Under the pieces are notes generated by a model, which saw nothing but the letters and a program-made list of their open reading frames with translations, did no database searches and had not been told where the DNA came from. A stretch of DNA of 64,000 bases from Liolophura sinensis (Eukaryota; Mollusca; Polyplacophora; Chitonida; Chitonidae), in the NCBI RefSeq assembly GCF_032854445.1, contig NC_088306.1:12891386-12955385 (forward strand), written 5' to 3'. Position 1 is the stretch's first letter, and the number at the start of each line of letters is the position of its first letter. Positions 1 through 12,900 of the stretch are shown here, piece by piece. The position numbers and the translations under genes were made by a program.

Positions 1-465
1 ATGTTGGACTTACTCGACAGAGATAACCGAGTGTTTTTGAATATTTTTTACACTCATTTTATCAGTATAAACATGGGTGGCTAATGATGAATGAATGATA
101 AGTCTTGATGCTAATCCTTTAAGTGGAGCCTTAGATGATCTGCAGAATGTTTGTGGTGTGGTGCTCTGCCCTTGTTCAAAGCCTGCTACAGAGTATGTAA
201 GATACCTCACCAACTCTGCTTACATCACCAATATTGACAAGTCAATCTTGGTAGGGTTTGAACCGAAGACCTTGTGGACTGTTGCCTGTACTTTTACCAT
301 TAGAGCAAAGTGCAGATATGCAGTAGATATAAAGCTAACATGAGGAAATATTGGGCTGAATCAAGCCTGATATCTGCAAATAAATAATTGCTGAAAAAAT
401 TTTAGATGATTGGAACTTTATTCAGAGGCTTTTTGCTTTTAAACTGTAGAGTGATTAGATGATAC

Positions 466-957
466 AAGTGAATGCTCACCATCCTGTAATACAGATGAGT
501 GCTCACCAACCTTTAATACAGATGTGTGCTCACCAACCTTTAATACAGATGTGTGCTCACCAACCTCTAATACATAACAGTGCTCACCAAACTTCAATAC
601 AAATGAGTGCTCACCAACCTTTAATACAGATGTGTGCTCACCAACCTTTAATATAGATGTGTGCTCACCAACCTTTAATACAGATGTGTGCTCACCAACC
701 TCTAATACATAAGAGTGCTCACCAAACTTCAAAACAAATGAGTGCTCTCCAACCTTTAATACAGATGTGTACTCACCAACCTTTAATACAGAGTTGTGCT
801 CACCAACCTTTAATACAGATGTGTGCTCACCAACCTCTAATACATAAAAGTGCTCACCAAACTTTAATACAAATGAGTGCTCACCAATCTTTAGTACAGA
901 TGTGTGCTCACCAACCTTTAATACAGATGAGTGCTCACCAAGTTTTAAAACAGATGC
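466..957. repeat. 27-bp minisatellite
   Basis: Roughly 18 copies of a unit reading gtgctcaccaacctttaata plus cagat run through this stretch. The period is a multiple of three, so both strands stay open and yield 9-residue periodic translations; these are artefacts of the repeat, not proteins. It lies in the MIPEP intron upstream of the first exon seen here. Confidence 0.95.
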
Positions 958-983
958 GTGATGCACACTTGACTAAGGTATCG

Positions 984-1202
984 TCATGATTGTCATGATT
1001 GCTTTGATTGTCACGATCGTCATGATTGTCATGATTGCCTTGAATGTCACGATCGTCATGATTGTCATGATTGCCTTGATTGTCACGATCGTCATGATTG
1101 TCATGATTGCCTTGAATGTCACGATCATCATGATTGCCTTGAATGTCACGATCATCATGATTGTCATGATTGCCTGGATTGTCATGATTGTCATGATTGC
1201 CA
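984..1202. repeat. 9/36-bp minisatellite rich in gattgtcat
   Basis: Variants of the 9-mer gattgtcat are arranged in a higher 36-bp unit that includes tcacgatcgtcat. It ends about 50 bases before the acceptor of the first MIPEP exon in the window. Confidence 0.93.
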
Positions 1203-1254
1203 TACGTAAGTAATAAAGTACATGTAAATCATGTGTTCCATGATGTTGTTTCAG

Positions 1255-1372
1255 AGGAAGAATTTGTAACATTGAAGGAGAACATCCTGCTGTTGGGTCA
1301 CTACTTCCAGCATGGCTCACAGAAACCTTGTTCTGTTCACAAATCCAAGCTTCCAGAGAATCTCAGATCTGT
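1255..1372 (+). CDS. MIPEP: MIPEP exon (1st in window)
   Basis: The exon is 118 nt and enters with two bases of a split codon. It is preceded by a ttgtttcag acceptor and followed by a gtgagt donor. It is open in one frame (starts EEFVTLKEN, ends KLPENLRS) and corresponds to the segment before the conserved D/N-x-I-x-x-x-GL block of MIPEP. A 36-bp minisatellite lies only 50 bases upstream of the acceptor. Confidence 0.75.
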
Positions 1373-4300
1373 GTGAGTGCCGTACGAACACTCCCGCACC
1401 AGCTCATGTTCATACTCCTTACAGCACATCCACCAGTCTGTTCGCAGAACAAAAATCTTGGCGTAGACAGACGGAGAACTGACACACAGACAGACTGAAC
1501 TGACATGCAGACAGACAGAACTGACACACAGACAGACAGAACTGACACACAGATGGACAGAAACTGACACACAATCAGACAGAACTGATACACAGACAAT
1601 AGAACTGACACACTGACAGACAGAACTGATGCACAGACAGACAGAACAGACACACAGTCAGACAGAACTTGCACTGACAAACAGAATTGTCACACAGATA
1701 GACACAACTGACACACAGTCAGACAGTGATAAAAATCCTTACTATAAACACTGATAAGGCTAAGGAAGTCACAGTTTAAGCACAGTAAACTGTTTTGAAG
1801 TTAAGACTTACATCTAAGCCTGACTTAAAGTCTAAGAGATCTTCATGATCATGTGTCAGGACTGTCAACGCCTTGATCAGTTTCTAAAGCTCGCATGTTT
1901 GAATCCAGCTCTGGCTATAGGCTTATGAGTTTCATGAGGTACCTGGCAAATGTGTGTGGTTTACCCCCAGGCACCCCAGCCTCCTCTCACCAATCAATCA
2001 ATCAAATCTAGCTAATGCATCTTCAGGTCTCTTCGTGTTGGTTTCTGTATTTAAACAGTCTAGAAGCAATTAGAGTGCAAAGATATGGTGAGGGTCAACG
2101 TGTATTTGATTGATTGGCTCTGGTCACCCAATCAGATGCTGCCTTATGTCAGAAAATTTTGTCAAGTAGTCATATGTGCCAAGATGTGGTGGTTTTCTCC
2201 AGGCTCCTTTAATACTCCATCTACAAGCCTGGCCTGGATGTATGAAGCATACATGACTGTAATAGTTAGATGTACATACGTCCTTAACCACATGTACTTC
2301 ATGTAAGATGTCACGGTTTGGTTTTGGTATATGAAGGGCACTTACATGTAGCGTGTGTGTCAAGGGCAACTTTCCAAGGGCAATACTTCTTGAAACTGGC
2401 CCAGATTATTGTAGTGTGGCAGAAATAGCCCTCAGTTACACTAATAAAACCCCAGTTACACTAATAAAACCCCAGTTACACTAATAAATGCATGTATGTA
2501 TATGATATACACATGTACTTGCTGATAACCAAAAGTTGTATTTTTCCTCTCGTAGGTTCAGTCAGGAAGGGGAAAACATCACAGTGACTGGTCTCTTCTC
2601 TGAACATTTTAAGTGACCTGGCAAGTGAATACTCATTTTATATCTGTCTGTGTATGTTCTGTCTGTCACTTGTGTTAGGTCCGACTAACTGTGTGTCAGT
2701 TCTGTATGTCTGTGTGTCAGTTCTGTATGTCTGTGTGTCAGTTCTGTCTGTCTGTGTGTCAGTTCTGTCTGTCTGTGTGTCAGTTCTGTTGGTGTGTGTG
2801 TCATTTGTGTCTGACTGTGTGTCAGTTCTGTCCGTCTGTGTGTCAGTTCTGTCTGTCTGTAGCAGTTGTCAGTCCATGTGTCAGTTCTGTCTGTCTGTTC
2901 TGTTAGTCTGTGTGTCAGTTTTGTCTATATGTGCGTCTGTTCTGTCTGTCTGTGTGTCATTTGTGTCAGACTGTCAATTCTATGTGTCTGTTCTGTGTCA
3001 GTTCTGTCTGTCTGTGTGTCAGTTCTGTCTGTCTTTGTGTAATTTGTGTCAGACTGTCAGTTCTGTGTGTCTGTTCTGTCTCTTTTTTGTCTGTGTGTCA
3101 GTTATTTACGTCTGTTCTACATGTCTTCAGATCTGTTCAATATTTTTGTTTATCTATCTATCTACCAATGTTCACAGCGTATGTATTAAGTCTGAAATTA
3201 AGATAGGTTTGCGCTGAGATAATGAAAGAACATTTATTGTGGCCTAAATTATACCAAAAGCCTCTTCAGGCTGACACAGTATACATATATGTATTACATA
3301 CAGACACATATGCATTTATTAATAATGTTACTTGTATATCTGATTTTACTAAAGGTTCGAGAAGCTGCTTACCGCATTTATCTGTACCCCGATCCCCACC
3401 AGATAGAGCTGTTAGATGCATTACTGCTTGCCCGCCACCAGATGGCGCAGCTGGTGGGCTACCCAACCTATGCCCACCGGGAGCTCAAAGGGACAATGCT
3501 GGAAAATCCAGGTGTGTGAAACGCAAACGGTTGAGGGAACATGTGAAGTTGTGGAAACGGTGTTTGACTTCTGCAGAAATTTCACAAGAGCCTCAGAATT
3601 TTGCAAGAAGTTGCAAGATTGAGGAAAGGCCAGTCATTTTATAACCTGAGGATCAGTCCGTTGTTTTCAGTCTGTTTTGGCTTGACAGGAAATGGGTCAC
3701 ATTAAACTGTCTTTTGATCCAAAGCATGACGTAAATGAAAATCCCATGAGACAAATCAAATTTCTGGCTGTGACAGATTGAAATGACTGCAAAACAGGGT
3801 GGTGTTGAGCAACAGTTAAGATTATCATTAAGAAAGCATGGGTCATTTGCAAACATGAGTCCCGTGGCTTCAGAAACCTAACGTGTGCTCTGTGGAGCTT
3901 GTATCGATATCTTTATAAATGCATGTTCATTAATGTAATTCTTTGTCAAGAATGTATGCTGAAGCAATGACCTGCTACTAGTGCTAGTCATTTTACCCTG
4001 TAGATTTCTTGGTTTAACATGAGTGTACTGTTTAAAAAAAAAAAAGTTTATTATATGATATATGATACAATATTTGTGTTCAAAAGTAGCCAGTGAAGTT
4101 TTAAGTAGAAATGCTTTGGTAGATAATCGTTAAAGCAAGTAAATAAATAAATAATGCATTGATCAAAGTGTACATGTGAATCTAGTGTGTTAATAGTGAT
4201 AGGCCTTCACTCAATCAGTTTTCCCGATTTCTCTTAAAGAGATTTCCATGGTAGTAGCATATTGCTATAAATATTGAATTACTGTATTTTGCTTGAAGTT

Positions 4301-7300
4301 TAGCATTTTTCATTGATACACTCATTGCTTTATTCTGTATTATTCATCCACCTTGTTGTGCCTCTTTAGTGTTTTCTGTGAAGTTATGGATTCCCTCAAA
4401 CCCTGTCATGATACATGAAGTACGTGTGGTTAAGGGCTTATGTACATCTAACTATTACAGTCATGACAATTCGCTTCAGAAATCCATCAAAATAGATGTT
4501 AGCATCAAAAGTGTTATTTTAATGTCAGCCAAGTTCTTCTAAAAGTCTATCTTCTATGTTTACACACCAAACTTCAGAGGTTAATTAAAAGCATCTTCTG
4601 ATAACCAGTAATGTGTGAATAGTCACCAGCTAAATCACCCCAATTCAACAACAACACATGACTAAAATTAGCTCATGCTTTCAGTCTATTTGGTCATGAA
4701 TTATCTACATGTTAATTAAAGAAAAGTTTTTGGATCACAGAATATTCCTATTTATAGCCATGTAACAGCTCACAGGTATATCTAACCAGTGTCCTTCAGT
4801 AATACTGCCGTACGCGGGAAGGTCTGTCAGTAACTTGTGGATGGTCGTGGCTTTTCCCCGGGCTCTGCCTGGTTTCTTCCCACCATAATGCTGGCAGCCG
4901 TCGTATAAGTGAAATATTCTTGAGTACGACATAAAACACCAATCAAATAAATAAAAAAATAAATTCAGTAATACTGTACACAAATCTGTAAATGTGAAGA
5001 AAAAGGAATACAATTGCTTTGGTTATGGATAGTGTGTCTGCATCTTATATTAAACAGTATGTGCAGAGTTTAACATGCTTCGTTGGATCATGACCTTGTA
5101 CTTTGAGCGCTTGTATTTATACACTAATAACATGCCATGTTAGAGGTTGTGAAAGGATTTCCACACTGCCTGGAATAAGCTCCTCCATGTCAGCATCACT
5201 CACTTGATGCTCACCTTTGTCATCGGATGGCTTCAGAGGAGTCAAGTCAGATAACCCCTGCCGTTTCAAGGGAATATTTTTATTTTCTTTTTCTTGCAGA
5301 TAATGCTAGACTTTTCCTGGATAAACTTTCAGAAGCCATCAGAGAATCAGCCGACAGAGATTACGCTGAAATTTTAGCTGCCAAATCTTTAGAGGGCAGA
5401 GCCAGTGAGGTACATGTACATCTATTCATTTATTTCATTTTATTCCATTTTTTATTTTTATTCGATTGGAGTTTTACACCATACTCAAGAATATTTCACT
5501 TATACAACGACAGCCAGCATTATGGTGGAAGGAAAACGAACAGAGCCAGGGAAAAACCCATGACCAGCTGCAGATTGCTGGCAAACCTTCCCATATCTGA
5601 ATAAATAGGAAGTCAGCATTGAACTCATAGCAGTCACATTGGTGAGATGCGCCTGGGTCATTTTGCTGAGATGAGAATCATGATGATCTAATACCATATA
5701 TACATGCATTTGTGTTTTTCACAGTGGTTGCATTCAGTTTGTGTTTTTAATTATTCCCGTTGTGTTTGCCTAGTAATATGTGGAATACTTATTGAATGAC
5801 ACTGGACACAACCCTTCACTTTGGCGCCTGTGTACATGAATGTTATATGTTGAACCTATAGATTTTGCTGGGTTTTTCTTCAGGGTTTAAAGCCATGGGA
5901 TCAGCCTTACTACAGTGCACAGATAAGACAGCACAGGTAAGTCCATAGGAAAGGCTAAGCAGAGCCTGTTTATACCCTACTTCATCCTCATTTTGAACAT
6001 GAAAGATCAAGTTTCAGTACAATGTACAAGTATGCATGTTTTTAATTTGACTCTTGAGACACATTAAAACTACACTGGTTAAGTTGGCCATTTTCAGAGC
6101 TTCACAAAAAATATAATTTTTATCGTCCTACACAGAATAATGTCTGCATACATAACAATATGCTTGCAAACATGTGTAGAGGTTCAGAAATTACATCATT
6201 TACAGCTCAGTCTTAAAAGCAAAGAAAACTACAAATGAAGTACACATGTCAGATGAAAGCCCATTAAAATCTGTCCATACAAATAGTTTGATTTGTTTTT
6301 TTAGTAATTTTGTTAACCCAGAAAATTGCTTTTTTGAACTTTGGATTCTTTGTATATAAAAGACCATATTGGGACCAGCGACCTCACATCATATGTTTAT
6401 CACTTAACATACATACATCGCTTGATTTCATCATTCTAGGAGGCCTCCGTGGCTCAGTTGGTTATCGTGCTAGCGCAGCGTGATGACCCAGGAGTCTCTC
6501 ACTTATGCGGTCGCTGTGAATTCAGGTCCAGCTCATGCTGGCTTCCTCTCCAGCCGTACAAGGGAAGGTCTGCCAGCAACCTGCAGATGGTCGTGGGTTT
6601 CCCCCGGGCTCTGCCCGGTTTCCTCCCACCATAATGCTGGCCGCCATCGTATAAGTGAAATATTCTTGAGTGTGGCGTAAAACACCAATTAAATAAATAA
6701 ATCAAATAAATTTCCTCATTCTAAATGTATATACTGTACATGTAGATCAATGAATGCATTCGCTGTATGGACTGTGACACAAAATATTTCACGAAAAAAT
6801 TTATGGATGTTGCATCACTGATACCCTCTGGGTCACAACAGACCGCTATAGAATTTTATCAGTTGGAAAAAATAAAAAAAAAAAACAAAAATCAAACTTG
6901 TTTGCTGGACAGTATTTAATGGTCTTTCCTCTGACATATACTTCACGTGCCTTTAAGCTGATTACCTGAGTGCTCTCTTCTCTGTACAGTATTACACAGA
7001 TAGTGCAGATGCAGTGGGATGAGATCTCTTCAGCTTGACATGTTAACTGGTGATCTTCGGCCACTAAATATCACTTCCCCTAAGGTGACATTTCCTAATA
7101 ATTGCAAAAGAATAAAAGCTCAAGATCATGAGCTATTGCCTCAAGAATGGGGGATATTACTCTGCTTAAGCCTGCTCTCATTGCTCATCAGGTTTTGCGG
7201 AGTATCATGTGACAGTGTATTGACCATGTTGACCAATAAGAAACAAGAATTACTGATGTATAATGTTGTGCTTCTAAGATGTGTTTGTAAAGAAAAAGCC

Positions 7301-9935
7301 TGTGAGCAGTCGTTAAGCAAACATGATGGAAACCATTGAAGTTTGTTGGCTGACAGTAGAAAGCTCCATTCCATGGTGATGATTGTCACTTGGTGCAGGT
7401 TCAGAACCAGTCGTGGACTCTTCTCTGCTTATTGGGCCTTGGCGACAATAAGCAGTCTACGGCTCTTGTGACTGTTTGCGTCTTACATTCGGCGAGCATT
7501 ACCTCTCTTCCACTAGCATAGTGTGCATAACTGTATGTCGTGTGGAAAAGTTGGTGAGTATCTCGCCAAAGATTGGTGGTTTACCCCGGACTCTCAAGTT
7601 TCCTCTGCCAGTAAAACTGACCGCCATTGTTGAAGTGAAACGTTCTTGAGTCTGGCCTTAAACAACAAATCAAGTCAAATCAAATGATTAGTTTTGTACA
7701 AATAACCTGTTTGCCTCATTAGATGAAGTGTGATAAGTAGATGACAGTGTCGTTGTTGTTTATGACTGTTACATGTACAGGCAAGATTGTAATATTAGCA
7801 TACTTTGTATTTTACATCATGCATGTACAGGAGGCTGTTCCATACTTGTCTTTAGACTGCTGTGTGGAAGGTCTCAACCGTTACATATTGTGTGTTTATG
7901 TTAACAGATACACCGTAGATGTCCAGGAGGTTATTCCATACTTGTCTTTAGGCTGTTGTATGGAAGGTTTCAAGAGTTACATATTGTGTATTTTATGTTA
8001 ACAGGTACAGCATAGATGTACAGGAGGTTATTCCATACTTGTCTTTAGGCTGTTGTATGGAAGGTTTCAAGAGTTACATATTGTGTATTTTATGTTAACA
8101 GGTACAGCATAGGTGTACAGGAGGTTATTCCATACTTGTCTTTAGGCTGTTGTATGGAAGGTTTCAAGAGTTACATATTGTGTATTTTATGTTAACAGGT
8201 ACAGCATAGATGTACAGGAGGTTTTCCATACTTGTCTTTAGGCTGTTGTATGGAAGGTTTCAAGAGTTACACATTGTGTATTTTATGTTAACAGGTACAG
8301 CATAGATGTACAGGAGGTTATTCCATACTTGTCTTTAGGCTGTTGTATGGAAGGTCTCAAGAGTTACATATTGTGTATTTTATGTTAACAGGTACAGCAT
8401 AGATGTACAGGAGGTTATTCCATACTTGTCTTTAGGCTGTTGTATGGAAGGTCTCAATAACATATTCCGCAGTTTGTTTGGAGTGTCACTCCAGCCAGTG
8501 GAAACAGAACCTGGAGAACTATGGTCTTTTGATGTTCACAAGTTGGTAGGTGATTCACGATTTTATAAGAAATACAGTAAAACTTGGCAACAACGCCACC
8601 TCTCAATTACTGACATCTTGTGAATACCAACCATGCCGATTGGTCAGCTTTTATCTCCATTTATCTACATTTGTTATTTTTATTCAAGACACAGACACTC
8701 ATCTAATAAACACCCTCCGTTTCAGTTCCCATTGTTAATCCCCATTTTCGGTCCCCATTGTCAATCCCCATGTTCAGTCCCCATTGTCAATCCCCATTTT
8801 AAGTCCCCATTTTGAGTCCCCATGGTCAATCCCCATTTTCAGTCCCCATTGTCAATACCCATTTCAATCCCCATTGTATCTTGAGCATGTCAATTGGCCT
8901 TGTGTACTCCAACACAGCATGCTGCTGGCCCGCCAATCCCTTAATGACTGCTGGTTAATGGAGAGGTCAGAGAAGGGAGATAATCATCCTAGCCTAATTA
9001 ATGGAGACATTCTTGTAGACTTGAGTTTGGTTGGTAGACATCTTGGTGTTAATCATTAGCTGAGATCATTTTGACCAATTCAGGATATCAAATAATGCAG
9101 TATGGTCTCTTTCTGTCACTTTGTTTCTCATGTTTTATTTGAATTAACGATGGCTGACCGACCTGCTAAGAGTAAGAGACATTGTGTGAAAATGTTCTAC
9201 CGATAAAGTTGAACTTATTCAGTCTTACTAGACTTTCCTGAAACTGACACAGAGCTTTCCAATACAATTTCAATGAACTACAGGTCGAGATATCGGAAGC
9301 CGTTTTAATGGAACAAATTCCCCGGGTGAAAAATAATGTTTAGAAACGTTAAATATGTATATGTATATATGTTTTAGTGCTGCTCCTTATAAGACAAAGT
9401 AACTGTTGTTGTTGCACATAGAATCTCCATAAACTGACATCTTGTCTAAACTGATGTGTTCTCGCGGTGCCAGGCCTGGCAGGGTGTTATGACCTCCCTG
9501 CTTTTGTTATCATGAATGATGACAAATATCATGGCAGGGTGTTATGACCTCCCTGCTTTTGTTATCATGAATGATGACAAAGATCATGGCAGGGTGTTAT
9601 GACCTCCCTGCTTTTGTTATCATGAATGATGACAAAGATCATGGCAGGGTGTTATGACCTCCCTGCTTTTGTTATCATGAATGATGATAAAGATCATGGT
9701 AGGGTGTTATGACCTCCCTGCTTTTGTTATCATGAATGATGACAAAGATCATGGTAGGAAAACCTCTACAAGTATCTCTTCACTTCAACCTGAAGTCTTG
9801 TAGACTTGCTTTGATTTTATGTCTTTTGCTGATGATGCAAGTGAGCGCTTGTCATAAACAGGTGGAAATAGGTTAGAACATGGGTTTTAGTGTTGTGCAT
9901 TTTACACTGCAGTGTTTGCCTAATAAACCCTATGA

Positions 9936-9968
<33 letters not shown>

Positions 9969-12900
9969 AGGCAGTGGTCCACGAGAAAGAGGGAGTCCTG
10001 GGGTACATTTACTGTGACTTTTTTGAGAGAGCTGGTAAACCTAACCAGGTAGGATATGTACACATAGCCGTGGACTTTGCCGTTACCTTATTTTCCCATT
10101 GAACATATTTATATATAATATACATGTATGGGTCCTCCTTGGCTGAGGTGGTTAGCGTGGCAGGCCGGCCCAATGACCCAGGAGCCTCTTGCCTGAGCGG
10201 ATCGCTGTGAGTTCAAATTCCGCTAGCACCCTCTATAGTCGTGCATGGGGATGGTCGTGGGCTTCTCACGGGCTCCACTCAGTTTCCTCCCACGGTAATG
10301 CTGGCCACTGTTATAGATGTATATTAAAGTAAAACAAAGCTAAAATATGAAGTAAGGTCATCATAAAGAAAACTATGCGTAAAAATACTTTCATTAATTT
10401 TTTCACATTTTTGCTGAAAGGCATTCAGATATTCGAAATCTGTGGTGTATGAGCCATACTGACGGTATCTTGGAACTCTGACGTCACATCACCTGTTTTC
10501 CTAATATTCACCAGAAGGAAGGAACTTTTGGGAACATTGTTTCAGTAATCTTTCACTCATGGGTAAAAAGAATTATTCGAACATTTAGGGTGGTGATTAA
10601 TGCTGGATAAACTTCCTGTGATGTCAGAGTTCCTGACCTCTGATAGTCTGGTCATAAAGCCCACCTTAGAAGTCAAATGTCTGAGCGTCTTTTACTCTTT
10701 TCAGAAAAATCCAAAAAAAAAAATGAATGAAAGCATATTTATGCATAGTTTTAAGTGGACTACTTAGTGATGCTTACTTCGATTAGGGGTCTTTTTCCTT
10801 TAAAGTGAAATATTATAGAGCGTGGCATAAAACTCCAATCAAATATATAAATAAACAAAATTTTTGCACCAGTCATGCCAGTTAATTCCTTGATTAAATC
10901 TGCCTTCCATGGTCAATCTCATGTATTGTTTTAATGTATGGCCCCTGTAACAAAATAATTGTACCTGATTGAGTTTACAAAAAAATTCCCAAAAATAGAA
11001 TCAAACCCTTACGGAGACAATTTGAAATAAGTCAGGTTTCCATCCAATAAACCTATTTTTAATGCTTCAAAGAATGTGTCACATCATTACAGAGGTGAAG
11101 GGCAGATATTTCTTGCAAAAGCAAGCGTACTATTCAATATACATGCATGCAAATTAAAGCATCTATAATTCAGACTTAAAATACAGTCTATAATTTGCAC
11201 CATGGTATGTTTAAACTAACCTTGAAAATGACAAAAAACTCCTGGAAAACTCCTTGAAAACTCCTTGAATTTCGTACAAACACTGTTAGAGTATGATAAG
11301 ACATTATCATGGGGTACAAATTGATAACGATTAGATAAATAACTTTCAAGCCATTTCTTGCATATTCCAAGGAATCCATAATGCTTCAGTTTGTAGAATA
11401 AGATGTTGTGATTTACGGGTTGAATGCCTTCGATAGATCAAGCAACGCAACAGTGTCTAATGCTATTGTTACTATACTGTTCTTTTGAAAGTTTGTTGTC
11501 AGCCCATACATTGTTGTCACCAGGACTGTCACTTCACCATACAAGGGGGCAGAGAGCGTGAGGATGGTAGTTACCAGCTCCCCCTGGTGGTGCTGATGTT
11601 GAACTTTCCCACCCCACAGTCTAGCGTTCCTTCCCTCCTCACACCAGGCATGCTACACAATCTCTTCCACGAGTTTGGACATGCCATGCACAGCATGCTG
11701 GGACGGACCAAATATCAACATGTTACAGGTTTGCAGAATTAAGTTTACAGAATTGAATTAAAATCTTATTTCAGTGTTTATATTTGTCAAGGTATAAATA
11801 TACCATGATCTTTCATTGTTAGATACTGAATAATTTCTTTGTCAGATCTTTATTACATGGCGTGATTGGCTATAAAGGAGAAGATTTACGTGGCGTGTTT
11901 GGCTATAAAGGAGAAGATTTACATGGCGTGATTGACTATAAAGGAGAAGATTTACATGGCGTGATTGGCTATAAAGGAGAAGATTATTGTTGAACTTCCA
12001 TCCTTTGTTTTGTGCATGTAGGTTATTTTTGTTCTCATGTATCTTGTTGTTTTCAGGAACTCGATGTTCCACGGATTTTGCAGAAGTGCCTTCTGTACTC
12101 ATGGAGTACTTTGCATCAGATCCAAGGGTGAGAAAAGATACATGTTTTTGAAGCCAGTTGTGGAGAATTTGTTTACTATGATAAAAGTTTATTGCCACAA
12201 GTAGTTTCAGAATCTTGTGTCCTGGTTTACAAGATGCGTTTACCAGAGTGCAGTTTACTTACTTATTTACTGATTTGTTTAAATGCCATGCTCAAGAATT
12301 TTCAATTTACATGTATATAAGCTAGTGGCCAATCTTATTTGTAGAGGAAAACCAGTGAAGCTGGGGTAAACTATCAACTTTTCGTATGTGTATTTAGTTA
12401 GGGATGAACTGTCTCATGTGTAACAGACAGATATATACCTGTATGTCATATTGATAGATTACAACAAATGTTAATCTTTCCAACCAAGCCAACCAAGCCA
12501 ACCAAGCCAACCAAGCATCATTGCCCACATATTGTCATCATGAGAAGGTGGGTGGTATCCACAGAGTTGAACCCACACCCCATGTGTCCAAGCAGCCTTA
12601 TCACATGGCTGAAGACATCCCTCATTGTCACATCAGGATGCTGAAGAAATTAAGTCTGCAACTTTCTAAATGCCATGTTTTTGGTTTTTCTCTGCAGGTT
12701 GTGCTGTCGTTTGCCCGCCATTATAAAACTGGTGATATGATCCCGAAAGATCTTGTGGATAATCTGTTCAATTCCAGGAAGCTGTTTGCTGCTTCGGTAA
12801 TTCGTGAATTGAATTTATTCATAATTTAATTCAGTACTACCTCTCTTTTCTCAATATTAATAGAAAGTGCAAGACTGGTATAAATTTCCATTTTATTAAT

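Noticed and set aside
439..966. 175-codon open frame on the minus strand with 9-residue repeats
   Set aside because: It is a translation of the 27-bp minisatellite; both strands are open because the period is a multiple of three, and there is no gene context.
6442..6535. Possible functional tRNA gene
   Set aside because: The A box is good but the B box and cloverleaf are degenerate, and the sequence continues into a SINE body.
10324..10803. Assignment of the nested element to piggyBac
   Set aside because: TTAA borders fit, but the terminal bases do not show the usual CCC ends and no transposase is present.
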